In this document: one piece after another, positions 1-8,431 of the stretch
How positions within the stretch are numbered: position 1 is the first letter of the stretch
Layout of the letters: each line of letters begins with the position of its first letter
Assembly (NCBI RefSeq): GCF_014161445.1
Contig: NZ_JABBXA010000007.1
Coordinates: forward strand, 62,001-126,000
Direction: 5' to 3'
DNA: 64,000 bases
From: Microbispora sp. H13382
GTDB lineage: Bacteria > Actinomycetota > Actinomycetes > Streptosporangiales > Streptosporangiaceae
Notes under the pieces: model-generated
Told to the model about the DNA's origin: nothing
Databases searched by the model: none
The model's input: only the letters and a program-made list of their open reading frames with translations
Program-made: the position numbers and the translations under genes

Positions 1-673
1 CGGCCCGCATCTTCCTGGCCTCGGCGAGGGCGTCCTCGTCGATCGTCTCGGGCTTCTTCCACAGCAGCCCGCGCAGCCCGCCGGGCGACAACCGGAATCC
101 CCTGCGCTCGGCGGACAGGGGGCGGGCGTCGCAGAAGACCCGCATGAAGCCGCCGAGCCCGTCGTACCAGTCGTGGTTGCCGGGCACGGCGAAGATCGGG
201 GCCGGGTAGTCCTTGTACGCCCGGAAGAACTTGTCGCGGTACTCGTTGCCCGAGCCGGTCGGGTAGATCACGTCGCTCGCGATGACGGCGAACGAGGTGC
301 CCTCGCCGAGTTTGAGCATCCCGGGCACCACCGCGTACTGCGAGGCGTCGCCCTCTCCGGTGTCGCCGAGCACCAGGAACGAGAACTCCTCGCCCAGGTC
401 GAGGCGCACCCGGAAGTCCTCGTCGACGCCGCGCTCGCGCTGCGATGCCAGCCAGCGGCGGCGCACCTGCGGCGAGGGGTCGCCGAACAGCTGGGCGAGG
501 ACCTCGTTGCGCGAGCGCCACAGCGTCGCGGGGTTCAGCCAGCTGAAGGAGTTCCGGTCGGGCCGCAGCGCGTCGAAGGAGCCGATTTCCTGGCAGTCCC
601 AGCCCGCTCCGGCCTGCGACACCCGTGACGAGACCTGCTTCCCCCGCGCGGCGGCCGCGCCCACATCGACCAT
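1..673 (-). CDS. Metallophosphoesterase, C-terminus beyond window
   Basis: Calcineurin-like phosphoesterase, cut by the window edge; the first 224 codons are present. Visible metal-site blocks are LGDTGEGD (about residues 96-103), a degenerate SDVIYPTGSGNEY block where the family usually has GDxxY, and PGNHDWYDG. The GNHD motif is diagnostic of the family; its substrate cannot be told from this part. The start is the ATG at 673, because a TAG lies in frame just upstream. It begins 19 bases after the stop of the AGPS-like gene on the same strand, so the two are probably cotranscribed. The SDVIY block (Ser where Gly-Asp is usual) is a small oddity. Confidence 0.85.
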   Translation of the reverse strand, partial: MVDVGAAAARGKQVSSRVSQAGAGWDCQEIGSFDALRPDRNSFSWLNPATLWRSRNEVLAQLFGDPSPQVRRRWLASQRERGVDEDFRVRLDLGEEFSFLVLGDTGEGDASQYAVVPGMLKLGEGTSFAVIASDVIYPTGSGNEYRDKFFRAYKDYPAPIFAVPGNHDWYDGLGGFMRVFCDARPLSAERRGFRLSPGGLRGLLWKKPETIDEDALAEARKMRA

Positions 674-692
674 GGGAACAATCTTGGCGTCT

Positions 693-2291
693 CTAGGGGA
701 TAAGCACACCCGGGTTGAGGATCCCGGCGGGGTCGAGCCGTTCCTTGATCCCCCGCAGGATCTCGCCGCCCAGGTCGCCGATCTCCGCGGCGTACGCCTC
801 GCGGTGGTCGCGGCCGACGCCGTGGTGGTGTGAGATCGTGCCGCCCGCCTGCACGATCGCCTCGTTCGCGGCGTGCTTGGCCGCCGCCCACTGCGCGAGC
901 GGGTCGGCGGTCTGCGCGGTCACCACGGTGAAGTACAGCGAGGCCCCCGTGGCGTAGACGTGGGAGATGTGGCACATGACCAGGGGCGAGCCCAGCGCGC
1001 CGAGCAGGGCGAGCCGTACGGCGTCGTACAGGCGCGGCAGGTTCGACCAGAAGCCGGCGGTCTCCAGCGTCTCCACGGTCGCCCCGGCGGCCAGCAGGGA
1101 GTCACGCAGGTAGGGCGCGGAGAACCGGCCCTGCGCCCACTTCTCCCCCGGCTCCGGTCCCAGGTGGACGCCGCCCGCCTCGGCCAGCACGGCGGCGGCC
1201 CGGTCCCGCCGGTGGGCCACGTCGCCCGGGGCGCCCTCGAAGCCCGCCACCAGCAGGCAGCCGGAGTCGCGGCCGGCCGCGCCGAGATCGGCGGGCTTCG
1301 CCAGCCCGACCATGGTCTCGGTCTCGTCCGACAGCCGCAGCACCGTGGGGGGCGGGCCCTCCTGCGCGAGCCGCCGCACGGCCGCCGTCCCCGCCGCGAA
1401 GCTCCCGAACCGCCAGCCCTCGTACGCCCTGACGGCCGGAGTGCGGTGCACCCGCAGCCGCAGCGAGGTGATCACCCCGAGGGCGCCCTCGGAGCCCAGG
1501 AACACCTGGCGCAGGTCGGGGCCGGCGGCCGACCTGGGCGCGCGGCCGATCTCCAGCGTGCCCCGGGGCGTCGCGACGGTCAGACCGGCGACCATGTCGT
1601 CGAACCTGCCGTACCCGGCCGAGGCCTGCCCACTGGACCTGGCCGCCGCGAACCCGCCGAGCGTCGCGTACTCGTACGACTGGGGGAAGTGCCCGAGCGT
1701 CAGCCCGTGCCCCGCGAGCAGCTGCTCGGCCTGCGGCGCGCGCAGGCCCGGCTCCAGCTCCGCGACCATGGACACGGGGTCGACGGAGACGAGCCGGTTG
1801 AGCCTGGCCAGATCCAGCGCGACCACGCCCGCGAAGCCGTGCCGGGCCGCGACGAGCCCGCCGACCACCGAGGTGCCGCCGCCGAACGGCACCACGGCCA
1901 CCCGGTGCTCCGCGCACAGGCGCAGCACGGCGGCCACCTCGTCGTGAGAGCCGGGGAGCACGACGGCGTCGGGCGCGTCCGAGGCGTCCCCCGCGCGCAT
2001 GAGCAGCAGGTCGGGGGTGGACTTGCCCCGGGTGTGGCGGATGCGGGCGTCGTCGTCGGCTCGCACGTGCTCGTCCCCCACCACGGTGGCCAGCGCGGCC
2101 AGGACGGGCGGCGGCAGCGCCACGGGCGGCAGCCGCACCTCGCCGAACGTCGCCGCCGGCACGGCGGGTGCCCGGACGCCGAGGAGCTCGGCGAGCAGGT
2201 CACGCACCGGCGCGGGGAGCTCGGCGGCCTTGGCGGGATCGCCCCAGCCCGACCAGAGCATGGGTTCCGCCGAGGTGAGAGGGGTTTCCAT
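693..2291 (-). CDS. FAD-binding oxidase, alkyldihydroxyacetone-phosphate synthase-like
   Basis: 532-residue flavoenzyme of the FAD_binding_4 / FAD-oxidase_C type. The pyrophosphate-binding stretch VPFGGGTSVVGG lies in the N-terminal third, and near the C-terminus is ISHHHGVGRDH, the histidine cluster characteristic of alkylglycerone-phosphate synthases (AGPS). AGPS swaps the acyl chain of acyl-DHAP for a fatty alcohol, the committed step of ether lipid synthesis; some bacterial homologues act on other 2-hydroxy acids, so the substrate is inferred. I chose the ATG at 2291 because a GGAGG lies 9 bases upstream; a longer start at 2321 would run over the promoter palindrome. It is divergent from glpD, which fits a glycerol-phosphate/ether-lipid theme. 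Confidence 0.9.
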   Translation of the reverse strand: METPLTSAEPMLWSGWGDPAKAAELPAPVRDLLAELLGVRAPAVPAATFGEVRLPPVALPPPVLAALATVVGDEHVRADDDARIRHTRGKSTPDLLLMRAGDASDAPDAVVLPGSHDEVAAVLRLCAEHRVAVVPFGGGTSVVGGLVAARHGFAGVVALDLARLNRLVSVDPVSMVAELEPGLRAPQAEQLLAGHGLTLGHFPQSYEYATLGGFAAARSSGQASAGYGRFDDMVAGLTVATPRGTLEIGRAPRSAAGPDLRQVFLGSEGALGVITSLRLRVHRTPAVRAYEGWRFGSFAAGTAAVRRLAQEGPPPTVLRLSDETETMVGLAKPADLGAAGRDSGCLLVAGFEGAPGDVAHRRDRAAAVLAEAGGVHLGPEPGEKWAQGRFSAPYLRDSLLAAGATVETLETAGFWSNLPRLYDAVRLALLGALGSPLVMCHISHVYATGASLYFTVVTAQTADPLAQWAAAKHAANEAIVQAGGTISHHHGVGRDHREAYAAEIGDLGGEILRGIKERLDPAGILNPGVLIP

Positions 2292-2313
2292 GTCCGTGAC
2301 GCCTCCAGGTAGG

Positions 2314-2327
2314 TTACTCAAGAGTAA
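2314..2327. promoter_or_regulatory. Palindromic operator between AGPS-like gene and glpD
   Basis: TTACTCAAGAGTAA has perfect 6-base arms (TTACTC / GAGTAA) around AA. It sits midway between the two divergent starts, about 22 bases from each. Its size and symmetry suit a TetR- or GntR-type repressor controlling both genes. No such regulator is encoded nearby in the window, so the binding protein is unknown. Confidence 0.5.
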
Positions 2328-2348
2328 TCCCCAAGTAGTGGAGAGGGC

Positions 2349-3893
2349 ATGAACTCCTCACTCAATGCCGCCAGGCGCCTCTGGGAGCTCGGTGAGGCGC
2401 GCACGGACGTCGTCGACGTGCTCGTGGTCGGCCTGGGGGCGACGGGGGCCGGAGCGGCGCTCGACGCCGCCTCACGCGGGCTGTCGGTGGCCGCCGTGGA
2501 CGCTCACGACCTGGCGTTCGGCACCTCCCGGTGGAGCTCGAAGCTGATCCACGGCGGGCTGCGCTACCTCGCGAGCGGGCAGGTCGGCGTGGCCCGGGAG
2601 AGCGCGGTGGAGCGCGACGCCCTGCTGCGCTTCACCGCGCCCCATCTGGTCTCCGCCCACCCGTACCTGCTGCCGCTGACGCCGGCCGTCCCCCGGGCCC
2701 GGGCCGCGACCGTCATGGCGGGCTACCGCCTGGGCGACGCGCTGCGGGCCGCCGCGGGCACGCCGCGGCGGCTGCTGCCGGGGCCCACCCGGCTGGGGGC
2801 GGAGCGGGCCCTCACGCTCGCCCCGGCCCTGCGCGCGGACGGCCTGCGCGGGGCGCTGCTGTCGTGGGACGGCCGGGTGGTGGACGACGCCCGCCTGGTC
2901 GTCGCGCTGGCACGGACGGCCGCCGCCCACGGCGCGCGGATCCTCACCCGCTGCCGGGCGCTGACCCTGGCGGGGGACGGCGCCCGGGTGCGTGACGAGC
3001 TGACCGGCGAGGAGTTCGACATCCGGGCCCGCGCGGTGATCAACGCGACCGGCGTGTGGGCCGGTGGGCTGACGCCATCGGTGGCGCTGCGCCCCTCACG
3101 GGGCACGCACCTCGTGCTGCGCCCCGGGGCGCTCGGCGCGCTGCGCGCGGGGCTGCACGTGCCGATCCCCGGCGAGCGCGCCCGCTTCGCGCTGGTGCTC
3201 CCCCAGGCCGACGGGCGCGTCTACGCCGGGCTGACCGACGAACCGCTGGACGGCCCGATCCCCGACGTCCCCGAGGCGCCCGAGAGCGACGTCGCGTTCC
3301 TGCTCGAGGTCCTCGGGACGGCACTGGACCGGCCGCTGTCCCGCGCGGACGTCGCCGGTGCCTTCGCCGGGCTGCGGCCCCTGGTCGACACGACCGACAC
3401 GACCGACACGACCGACACGACCGACACGACCGGCGCGCGGGCCTCCGCCGGCGGGCCGACGGCCGACCTGTCCCGCCGCCACGCCGTACTGCGCTCGCCG
3501 GACGGCGTCGTGACGGTCGTGGGCGGGAAGCTCACCACCTACCGGCGGATGGCCGAGGACGCCGTCGACGCCGCGTGCCCCCACGCGCGTGCGAGCCGTA
3601 CGGCGCGGCTGCCCCTCGTGGGGGCCGGACCGGTGCGGCCGGGCACGCCCGGGCGGCTGGCCCGCAGGTACGGCTCGGAGGCCTGGGCGCTGCGCGAGCT
3701 GATGCGCGCGGACCCGGCGCTGGCCGAGCCGGTGGCGCTGGGGATCACCCGGGCCGAACTGGTGTGGGCCGTGCGTCACGAGGGCGCTTTGGACACCGCC
3801 GACCTGCTGGACCGGCGGACGAGGATCGGCCTGGTTCCCGAGGACCGGGCGGCGGCCCTCCCCGCCGCCGAGGCCGCCCTCGCCTACTCCTGA
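2349..3893 (+). CDS. glpD: Glycerol-3-phosphate dehydrogenase, FAD-dependent
   Basis: 514-residue aerobic GlpD/GlpA-type enzyme that oxidises glycerol-3-phosphate to dihydroxyacetone phosphate and passes electrons to the quinone pool at the membrane. The N-terminal dinucleotide fold VVGLGATGAGAALDAASRG and the substrate/FAD block SRWSSKLIHGGLRYL are typical, as is GGKLTTYRRMAEDAVD before the helical C-terminal DAO_C domain. Length is normal for the family apart from an inserted run of five DTT tripeptides around residues 347-361. The start ATG has GGAGAGGG just upstream. DHAP made here is the precursor for the neighbouring divergent AGPS-like enzyme, so the pair may link glycerol catabolism with ether lipid formation (inference). 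Confidence 0.93.
   Translation: MNSSLNAARRLWELGEARTDVVDVLVVGLGATGAGAALDAASRGLSVAAVDAHDLAFGTSRWSSKLIHGGLRYLASGQVGVARESAVERDALLRFTAPHLVSAHPYLLPLTPAVPRARAATVMAGYRLGDALRAAAGTPRRLLPGPTRLGAERALTLAPALRADGLRGALLSWDGRVVDDARLVVALARTAAAHGARILTRCRALTLAGDGARVRDELTGEEFDIRARAVINATGVWAGGLTPSVALRPSRGTHLVLRPGALGALRAGLHVPIPGERARFALVLPQADGRVYAGLTDEPLDGPIPDVPEAPESDVAFLLEVLGTALDRPLSRADVAGAFAGLRPLVDTTDTTDTTDTTDTTGARASAGGPTADLSRRHAVLRSPDGVVTVVGGKLTTYRRMAEDAVDAACPHARASRTARLPLVGAGPVRPGTPGRLARRYGSEAWALRELMRADPALAEPVALGITRAELVWAVRHEGALDTADLLDRRTRIGLVPEDRAAALPAAEAALAYS
3387..3431 (+). repeat. Five perfect copies of a 9-bp unit inside glpD
   Basis: GACACGACC is repeated five times without a mismatch, encoding Asp-Thr-Thr x5. 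Length changes stay in frame. Identical copies suggest recent slippage; it lies in a loop just before the region leading to the GGKLTTYR motif. Confidence 0.95.
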
Positions 3894-4041
3894 CGCGCGG
3901 CCGCGTCCGCACCGCCGCTCGCCCTCGGCCTGAGTACGACGCCCTCGTGCCGCGGATTCGGACGGCCACGGCTGCATCCGGACAATTATGGATTTAATGG
4001 GGATTTGCAGCCCTGCCTCCGCACCCTCTTCCACAAGTCGC

Positions 4042-4060
4042 TAAGGTAAGTCTTACCTAA
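4042..4060. promoter_or_regulatory. IdeR/DmdR iron box
   Basis: The 19-mer TAAGGTAAGTCTTACCTAA is a near-perfect palindrome and matches the actinobacterial iron-box consensus (TTAGGTTAGGCTAACCTAA) at 15 of 19 positions. It ends 26 bases before the start of the sucrase-ferredoxin-like gene, the right place to repress it when Fe2+ is plentiful. Confidence 0.85.
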
Positions 4061-4086
4061 GAAACGCGAGAGAAGGACGGGACCGG

Positions 4087-4992
4087 ATGGCCAACGGGTG
4101 CGAGCACCCCGCCGCCTGCCACTCGGGGGAGGCGCCGATCCTGGCGAGCGCGACCAAGAAGGGCCGTTTCTGGCTGCTCATCGAGCACGCGGGGCCCTGG
4201 GCCGCGGAGCTGGAGGAGTGCCGGCTGCCCGAGGATGTCCACCGGCTGGTCTCCCGCGCCAGGGCACTGGACATCCGGCCGCAGCTGATCCGCCGGCCCG
4301 GCCGCCGCGAGGCCCTCACCGGCCCCCTGCACGTCTACGTCGCCGCCGCCGCGGTGGACCACCCGTGGCTCGCGGAGGGCTTCCTGGAGCGCCCCGACGA
4401 TCTTGACCTGGGCGCACTCGTGCACGGAGTGGTTCCGGAGTCCTGCATACTGGTGAACGAGCCGATGTACCTGGTCTGCACGCACGGCAGGCACAACGCG
4501 TGCTGTGCGCGCCTCGGACTCCCGCTGGCCCGGTTCCTGGACGAGAACCTGCCCGGCGAAGTGTGGGAAACCACACATGTCGGCGGCGATCGATACGCCG
4601 CCAACCTCGTATGCTTGCCACACGGGCTTTACTACGGCAGCATGTCTCAGGCTGCTGCGATCGCGGCGGCAAACGCGTACCGGCACGGCGAGGTCGTCCT
4701 CGACCGTTTCCGGGGACGCGCGGGTATCCCTGAGCCACTGCAGGCCGCCGAGCACTTCGTCCGGGCGCATACCGGCGAGATCTCGGTCGGCGGGGTGGCC
4801 GTGGAATCCTCCCGGTCGGTTGACGACACCACGATCTGCGTCGTGCGGCGCACGACGGAGCGTGGGACGTCGCGATTCCGGGTCGTGGTCGAACCCGCGG
4901 TGTTCACGGCACCGTGCGGAATGACTTGCGCCGACGGAATCCCGACCTACAGGTTGGCCGAACTGAGCGAGCTCACGCCGGTATTGACCTGA
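4087..4992 (+). CDS. Sucrase/ferredoxin-like family protein, iron-regulated
   Basis: 301 residues matching the Sucrase/ferredoxin-like family (thioredoxin-fold [2Fe-2S] proteins related to yeast Apd1). Recognisable blocks are LVCTHGRHNACCARLG (about residues 125-140), which supplies candidate cluster cysteines, and THVGGDRYAANLVCLPHGLYYG (about 158-179) with a candidate His ligand. The second His of the Apd1-type HxxxH motif is Asp here (HVGGD), so the exact ligands are uncertain. An iron box directly upstream implies induction under iron starvation. With the family fold this suggests a role in iron handling, for example reduction of ferric siderophores, but no substrate is proven. It is monocistronic, with a 116-base gap before whiB. 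Confidence 0.88.
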   Translation: MANGCEHPAACHSGEAPILASATKKGRFWLLIEHAGPWAAELEECRLPEDVHRLVSRARALDIRPQLIRRPGRREALTGPLHVYVAAAAVDHPWLAEGFLERPDDLDLGALVHGVVPESCILVNEPMYLVCTHGRHNACCARLGLPLARFLDENLPGEVWETTHVGGDRYAANLVCLPHGLYYGSMSQAAAIAAANAYRHGEVVLDRFRGRAGIPEPLQAAEHFVRAHTGEISVGGVAVESSRSVDDTTICVVRRTTERGTSRFRVVVEPAVFTAPCGMTCADGIPTYRLAELSELTPVLT

Positions 4993-5108
4993 GGGCTCCT
5001 GCCTGGAGCCGGGAACACCACGGCCTATCCCGGCGTTGGCACAAGGGACGCCACAAGCGTCCAAAGCGGCACGAACACTGAAATACCTCTCACCAAAGGT
5101 GGTTTCTC

Positions 5109-5423
5109 ATGTCTCAGGTACGTCGGCAGCTCGCCCGCCCGCGCCCCAGCTGGGGTTGGCAGGATGATGCCGCGTGCCGGGGAGAGGACCTGGTGCTGTT
5201 CTTCGGTCCTGACGGTGAGCGTCAGCCCGAGCGCGACATCCGGGAGCGCAAGGCCAAGGCCATCTGCGCCCAGTGTCCTGTGCGAGCGGAGTGCCTCGAC
5301 TACGCGCTCTCCCGGCCGGAGAAGTACGGCACGTGGGGCGGCCTCAACGAGGACGAGCGCGCGTCCGAGCGTCGCCGCCGTATGCGCCGCGCCGCCAGCG
5401 CCGGCATCAGCGCCGTCGCCTGA
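5109..5423 (+). CDS. WhiB-family [4Fe-4S] transcription factor
   Basis: 104-residue Wbl protein. The four cluster cysteines are C23 (AACRGED), C53, C56 and C62 (CAQCPVRAEC); the beta-turn GTWGGLNEDER follows, and the C-terminus is strongly basic (RRRRMRRA), the usual DNA-contact tail. Wbl proteins sense redox/NO and bind the principal sigma factor region 4 to control development or stress genes. I cannot assign it to a numbered WhiB class with confidence. A Shine-Dalgarno AAAGGTGG lies 6 bases before the ATG. It is followed by a strong hairpin and is convergent with rsgA. Confidence 0.95.
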   Translation: MSQVRRQLARPRPSWGWQDDAACRGEDLVLFFGPDGERQPERDIRERKAKAICAQCPVRAECLDYALSRPEKYGTWGGLNEDERASERRRRMRRAASAGISAVA

Positions 5424-5456
5424 GCGTTTTCCCCTTCCCCGACACGCGTCACCGCT

Positions 5457-5506
5457 GGGCGCCCCGCGTGCCGTCCCCCGAAGAGGACGGCGCACCCGGG
5501 GCGCCC
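5457..5506 (+). terminator. Strong hairpin after whiB
   Basis: Two arms of about 20 bases (5457-5476 and 5485-5506, with small mismatches) form a GC-rich stem around the loop CCCGAAGA. It lies 34 bases after the whiB stop, as expected for an intrinsic terminator of the high-GC type without a U tract. Confidence 0.72.
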
Positions 5507-5518
5507 TTCGTGTGCCTT

Positions 5519-5592
5519 CCGTCCCACCGCGTCCACCTCGTCCCACCGCGTCTCACCGCGGCCGGTGGGCACGGCACGCCGCGGTGGGACGG
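5519..5592 (-). terminator. Inverted repeat with direct repeats beyond rsgA
   Basis: CCGTCCCACCGCG (5519-5531) and its exact reverse complement (5580-5592) flank a second direct copy of GTCCCACCGCGTC at about 5540-5552. It ends 8 bases beyond the rsgA stop. It could terminate rsgA transcription; alternate pairing among the copies is possible. Confidence 0.5.
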
Positions 5593-5599
5593 CGCCGTC

Positions 5600-6715
5600 C
5601 TACGGGCGACTTCTGCCCCGCATCTGTTTGTGGATGACCTTCCACTTGCGGGTCTCCTCGGCGCGCAGCCGGGCGTCGGTCCGGCGGGCCATCCAGGCGG
5701 CCTCGCGCCGCAGCCTGTTCCAGCTCTCCAGCCGCCGCTCGGGCAGCTCGCCCGACTCCACCGCGGCCAGCACGGCGCAGCCCGGCTCCTCATGGTGCCG
5801 GCAGTCGGAGAACCGGCAGCCCTCGGCCAGTTCCTCGATGTCGCCGAAGACCAGGCCGACGCCCTCGCTCATCTCGTACAGTCCGACCCGGCGGATGCCG
5901 GGGGTGTCGATGACGAGCCCGCCGCCGGGCAGCGGGATGAGCTGCCGGTGGACGGTCGTGTGCCTGCCCCGCCCGTCGGCGGCCCTGACCTGCTGGGTCT
6001 CCATGACCTCCGCGCCGGCGAGTGCGTTGACGAGCGTCGACTTGCCCGCGCCCGACGGTCCGAGGACCACGGCGGTCCCGGCGGCGCCGAGGTGGGCACG
6101 CACCAGCTCCACCCCGTCGCCGGTGAGTGAGCAGACCGGATGGACGTCGACGCCCGGCGCCGCCGCCTCGACGTCGGCAAGGAGATCGCCGAGTCCCTGT
6201 TCGAAGAGATCGGCCTTGGTGACGAGCACGACCGGACGGGCGCCGCTCTCCCAGGCGAGCGCCACGAGGCGCTCGATCCTGCCGAGATCGGCGAAATCCG
6301 TGGCGTGCATGGACGGCTCGGCCACGAAGACCACGTCGACGTTGGCGGCCAGGACCTGGCCCTGGCCGTCGCCCGACAGCCCTCCGCGCGAGTCGCGGCT
6401 CACCCCGCCCCGGACGAAGGCCGTACGGCGGGGCAGCACCTCGGCCAGTTCGTAGCGGCCTCCGTGGGATGAGGACAGGTCGAGCCGGTTGAGCGCGACC
6501 CAGTCCCCCACGCACGGAAGCGCGAGCGGGTCGGCCGCCGCGGCCCTGCGTACGCGGGCGCCGAACCGCGCCTGATGGGTTCCGTCGGCGGCGATGACCT
6601 CGGCGGCGCCCCGGTCGACCCGGGCCACACGCGCGGGAACGGCGCCGCCGGGCAGGTCGGGGAGCTGCTCCGCGAGCCCCTCGTGCCAGCCGAGAAGAGA
6701 AAGATCGTTGAACAC
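5600..6715 (-). CDS. rsgA: Ribosome small subunit-dependent GTPase A
   Basis: 371-residue circularly permuted GTPase that checks late 30S maturation and drives RbfA/immature subunit release. Order of motifs: N-terminal OB-fold (about 25-100), G4 VTKAD, then G1 P-loop GPSGAGKST, the switch region with GRGRHTTVHRQL, and G3 DTPG, confirming the G4-G1-G3 permutation. The C-terminal zinc knuckle CRFSDCRHHEEPGC has the Cys-Cys-His-Cys set. The start is GTG at 6715 with GAAGGG about 13 bases upstream, a wide spacing, so a slightly different start is possible. It is separate from glyA by about 285 bases and a terminator. Confidence 0.95.
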   Translation of the reverse strand: MFNDLSLLGWHEGLAEQLPDLPGGAVPARVARVDRGAAEVIAADGTHQARFGARVRRAAAADPLALPCVGDWVALNRLDLSSSHGGRYELAEVLPRRTAFVRGGVSRDSRGGLSGDGQGQVLAANVDVVFVAEPSMHATDFADLGRIERLVALAWESGARPVVLVTKADLFEQGLGDLLADVEAAAPGVDVHPVCSLTGDGVELVRAHLGAAGTAVVLGPSGAGKSTLVNALAGAEVMETQQVRAADGRGRHTTVHRQLIPLPGGGLVIDTPGIRRVGLYEMSEGVGLVFGDIEELAEGCRFSDCRHHEEPGCAVLAAVESGELPERRLESWNRLRREAAWMARRTDARLRAEETRKWKVIHKQMRGRSRP

Positions 6716-6951
6716 TGCTGGTGAACACCCTTCGGAAACCGGGCGTCCCAGCGAGAGGAGACTAGGCGGACACCCGGGAGTTGACGGACGGCATGGTCAT
6801 CAGAAAGACCCGCATAGTCCTCACCTCCCTGGTCCTGGCCGCACAGATCGCGGCGATGGGGGAACACTAGCAGCCCGTCAGCCGCTCCCCGCAAGCGAAT
6901 TAATCCGCTTCATCACACCGCAGGCGATTCGGCTGACCGCCCGGTACGGGA

Positions 6952-6982
6952 ACGGCTCCCCGCCACCTTCGCGGGGAGCCGT
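6952..6982 (-). terminator. glyA terminator hairpin
   Basis: ACGGCTCCCCGC (6952-6963) pairs perfectly with GCGGGGAGCCGT (6971-6982) around a 7-base loop, 18 bases beyond the glyA stop. The 6716-6951 stretch between this and rsgA shows no convincing gene. Confidence 0.82.
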
Positions 6983-7000
6983 CGCGGACGATCCGGGTGA

Positions 7001-8260
<1,260 letters not shown>

Positions 8261-8290
8261 GGCGCCTTCCTTCTCCACGTCGACTCTTCG

Positions 8291-8397
8291 GCGGCGACCC
8301 AGGCGCACGGCCTCCGCGAATTCGCTCCCCGGTGGTGCCCCACCTAGCGACGCGCCACAGCAGCACGTCAGCGCCAGTCGCGATGCCTCCAACCCTA
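8291..8397 (-). ncRNA. ZTP (pfl) riboswitch upstream of glyA
   Basis: On the minus strand the leader carries the conserved pfl elements in order: GCATCGCGACTGGCG (8386-8372), a variable linker, the hairpin GGTGGGGCACCACC followed by GGGGAGCGA (about 8344-8322), and CGCCTGGGTCGCCG (about 8306-8291). These match the known ZTP/ZMP-sensing aptamer, which often precedes glyA, folD and pur genes in actinobacteria. Only about 30 bases separate the aptamer from the glyA start, which suggests control of translation start or of a nearby hairpin. Confidence 0.88.
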
Positions 8398-8431
8398 TCC
8401 GAGCGCGCCTCGCCGGAAAGCCGAGTGCGCC

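Noticed and set aside
6793-6870. 25-codon plus-strand frame beginning MVIRKTRIVLTSLVLAAQ between rsgA and glyA
   Set aside because: It looks signal-like, but the ribosome site is weak and no context or family supports it.
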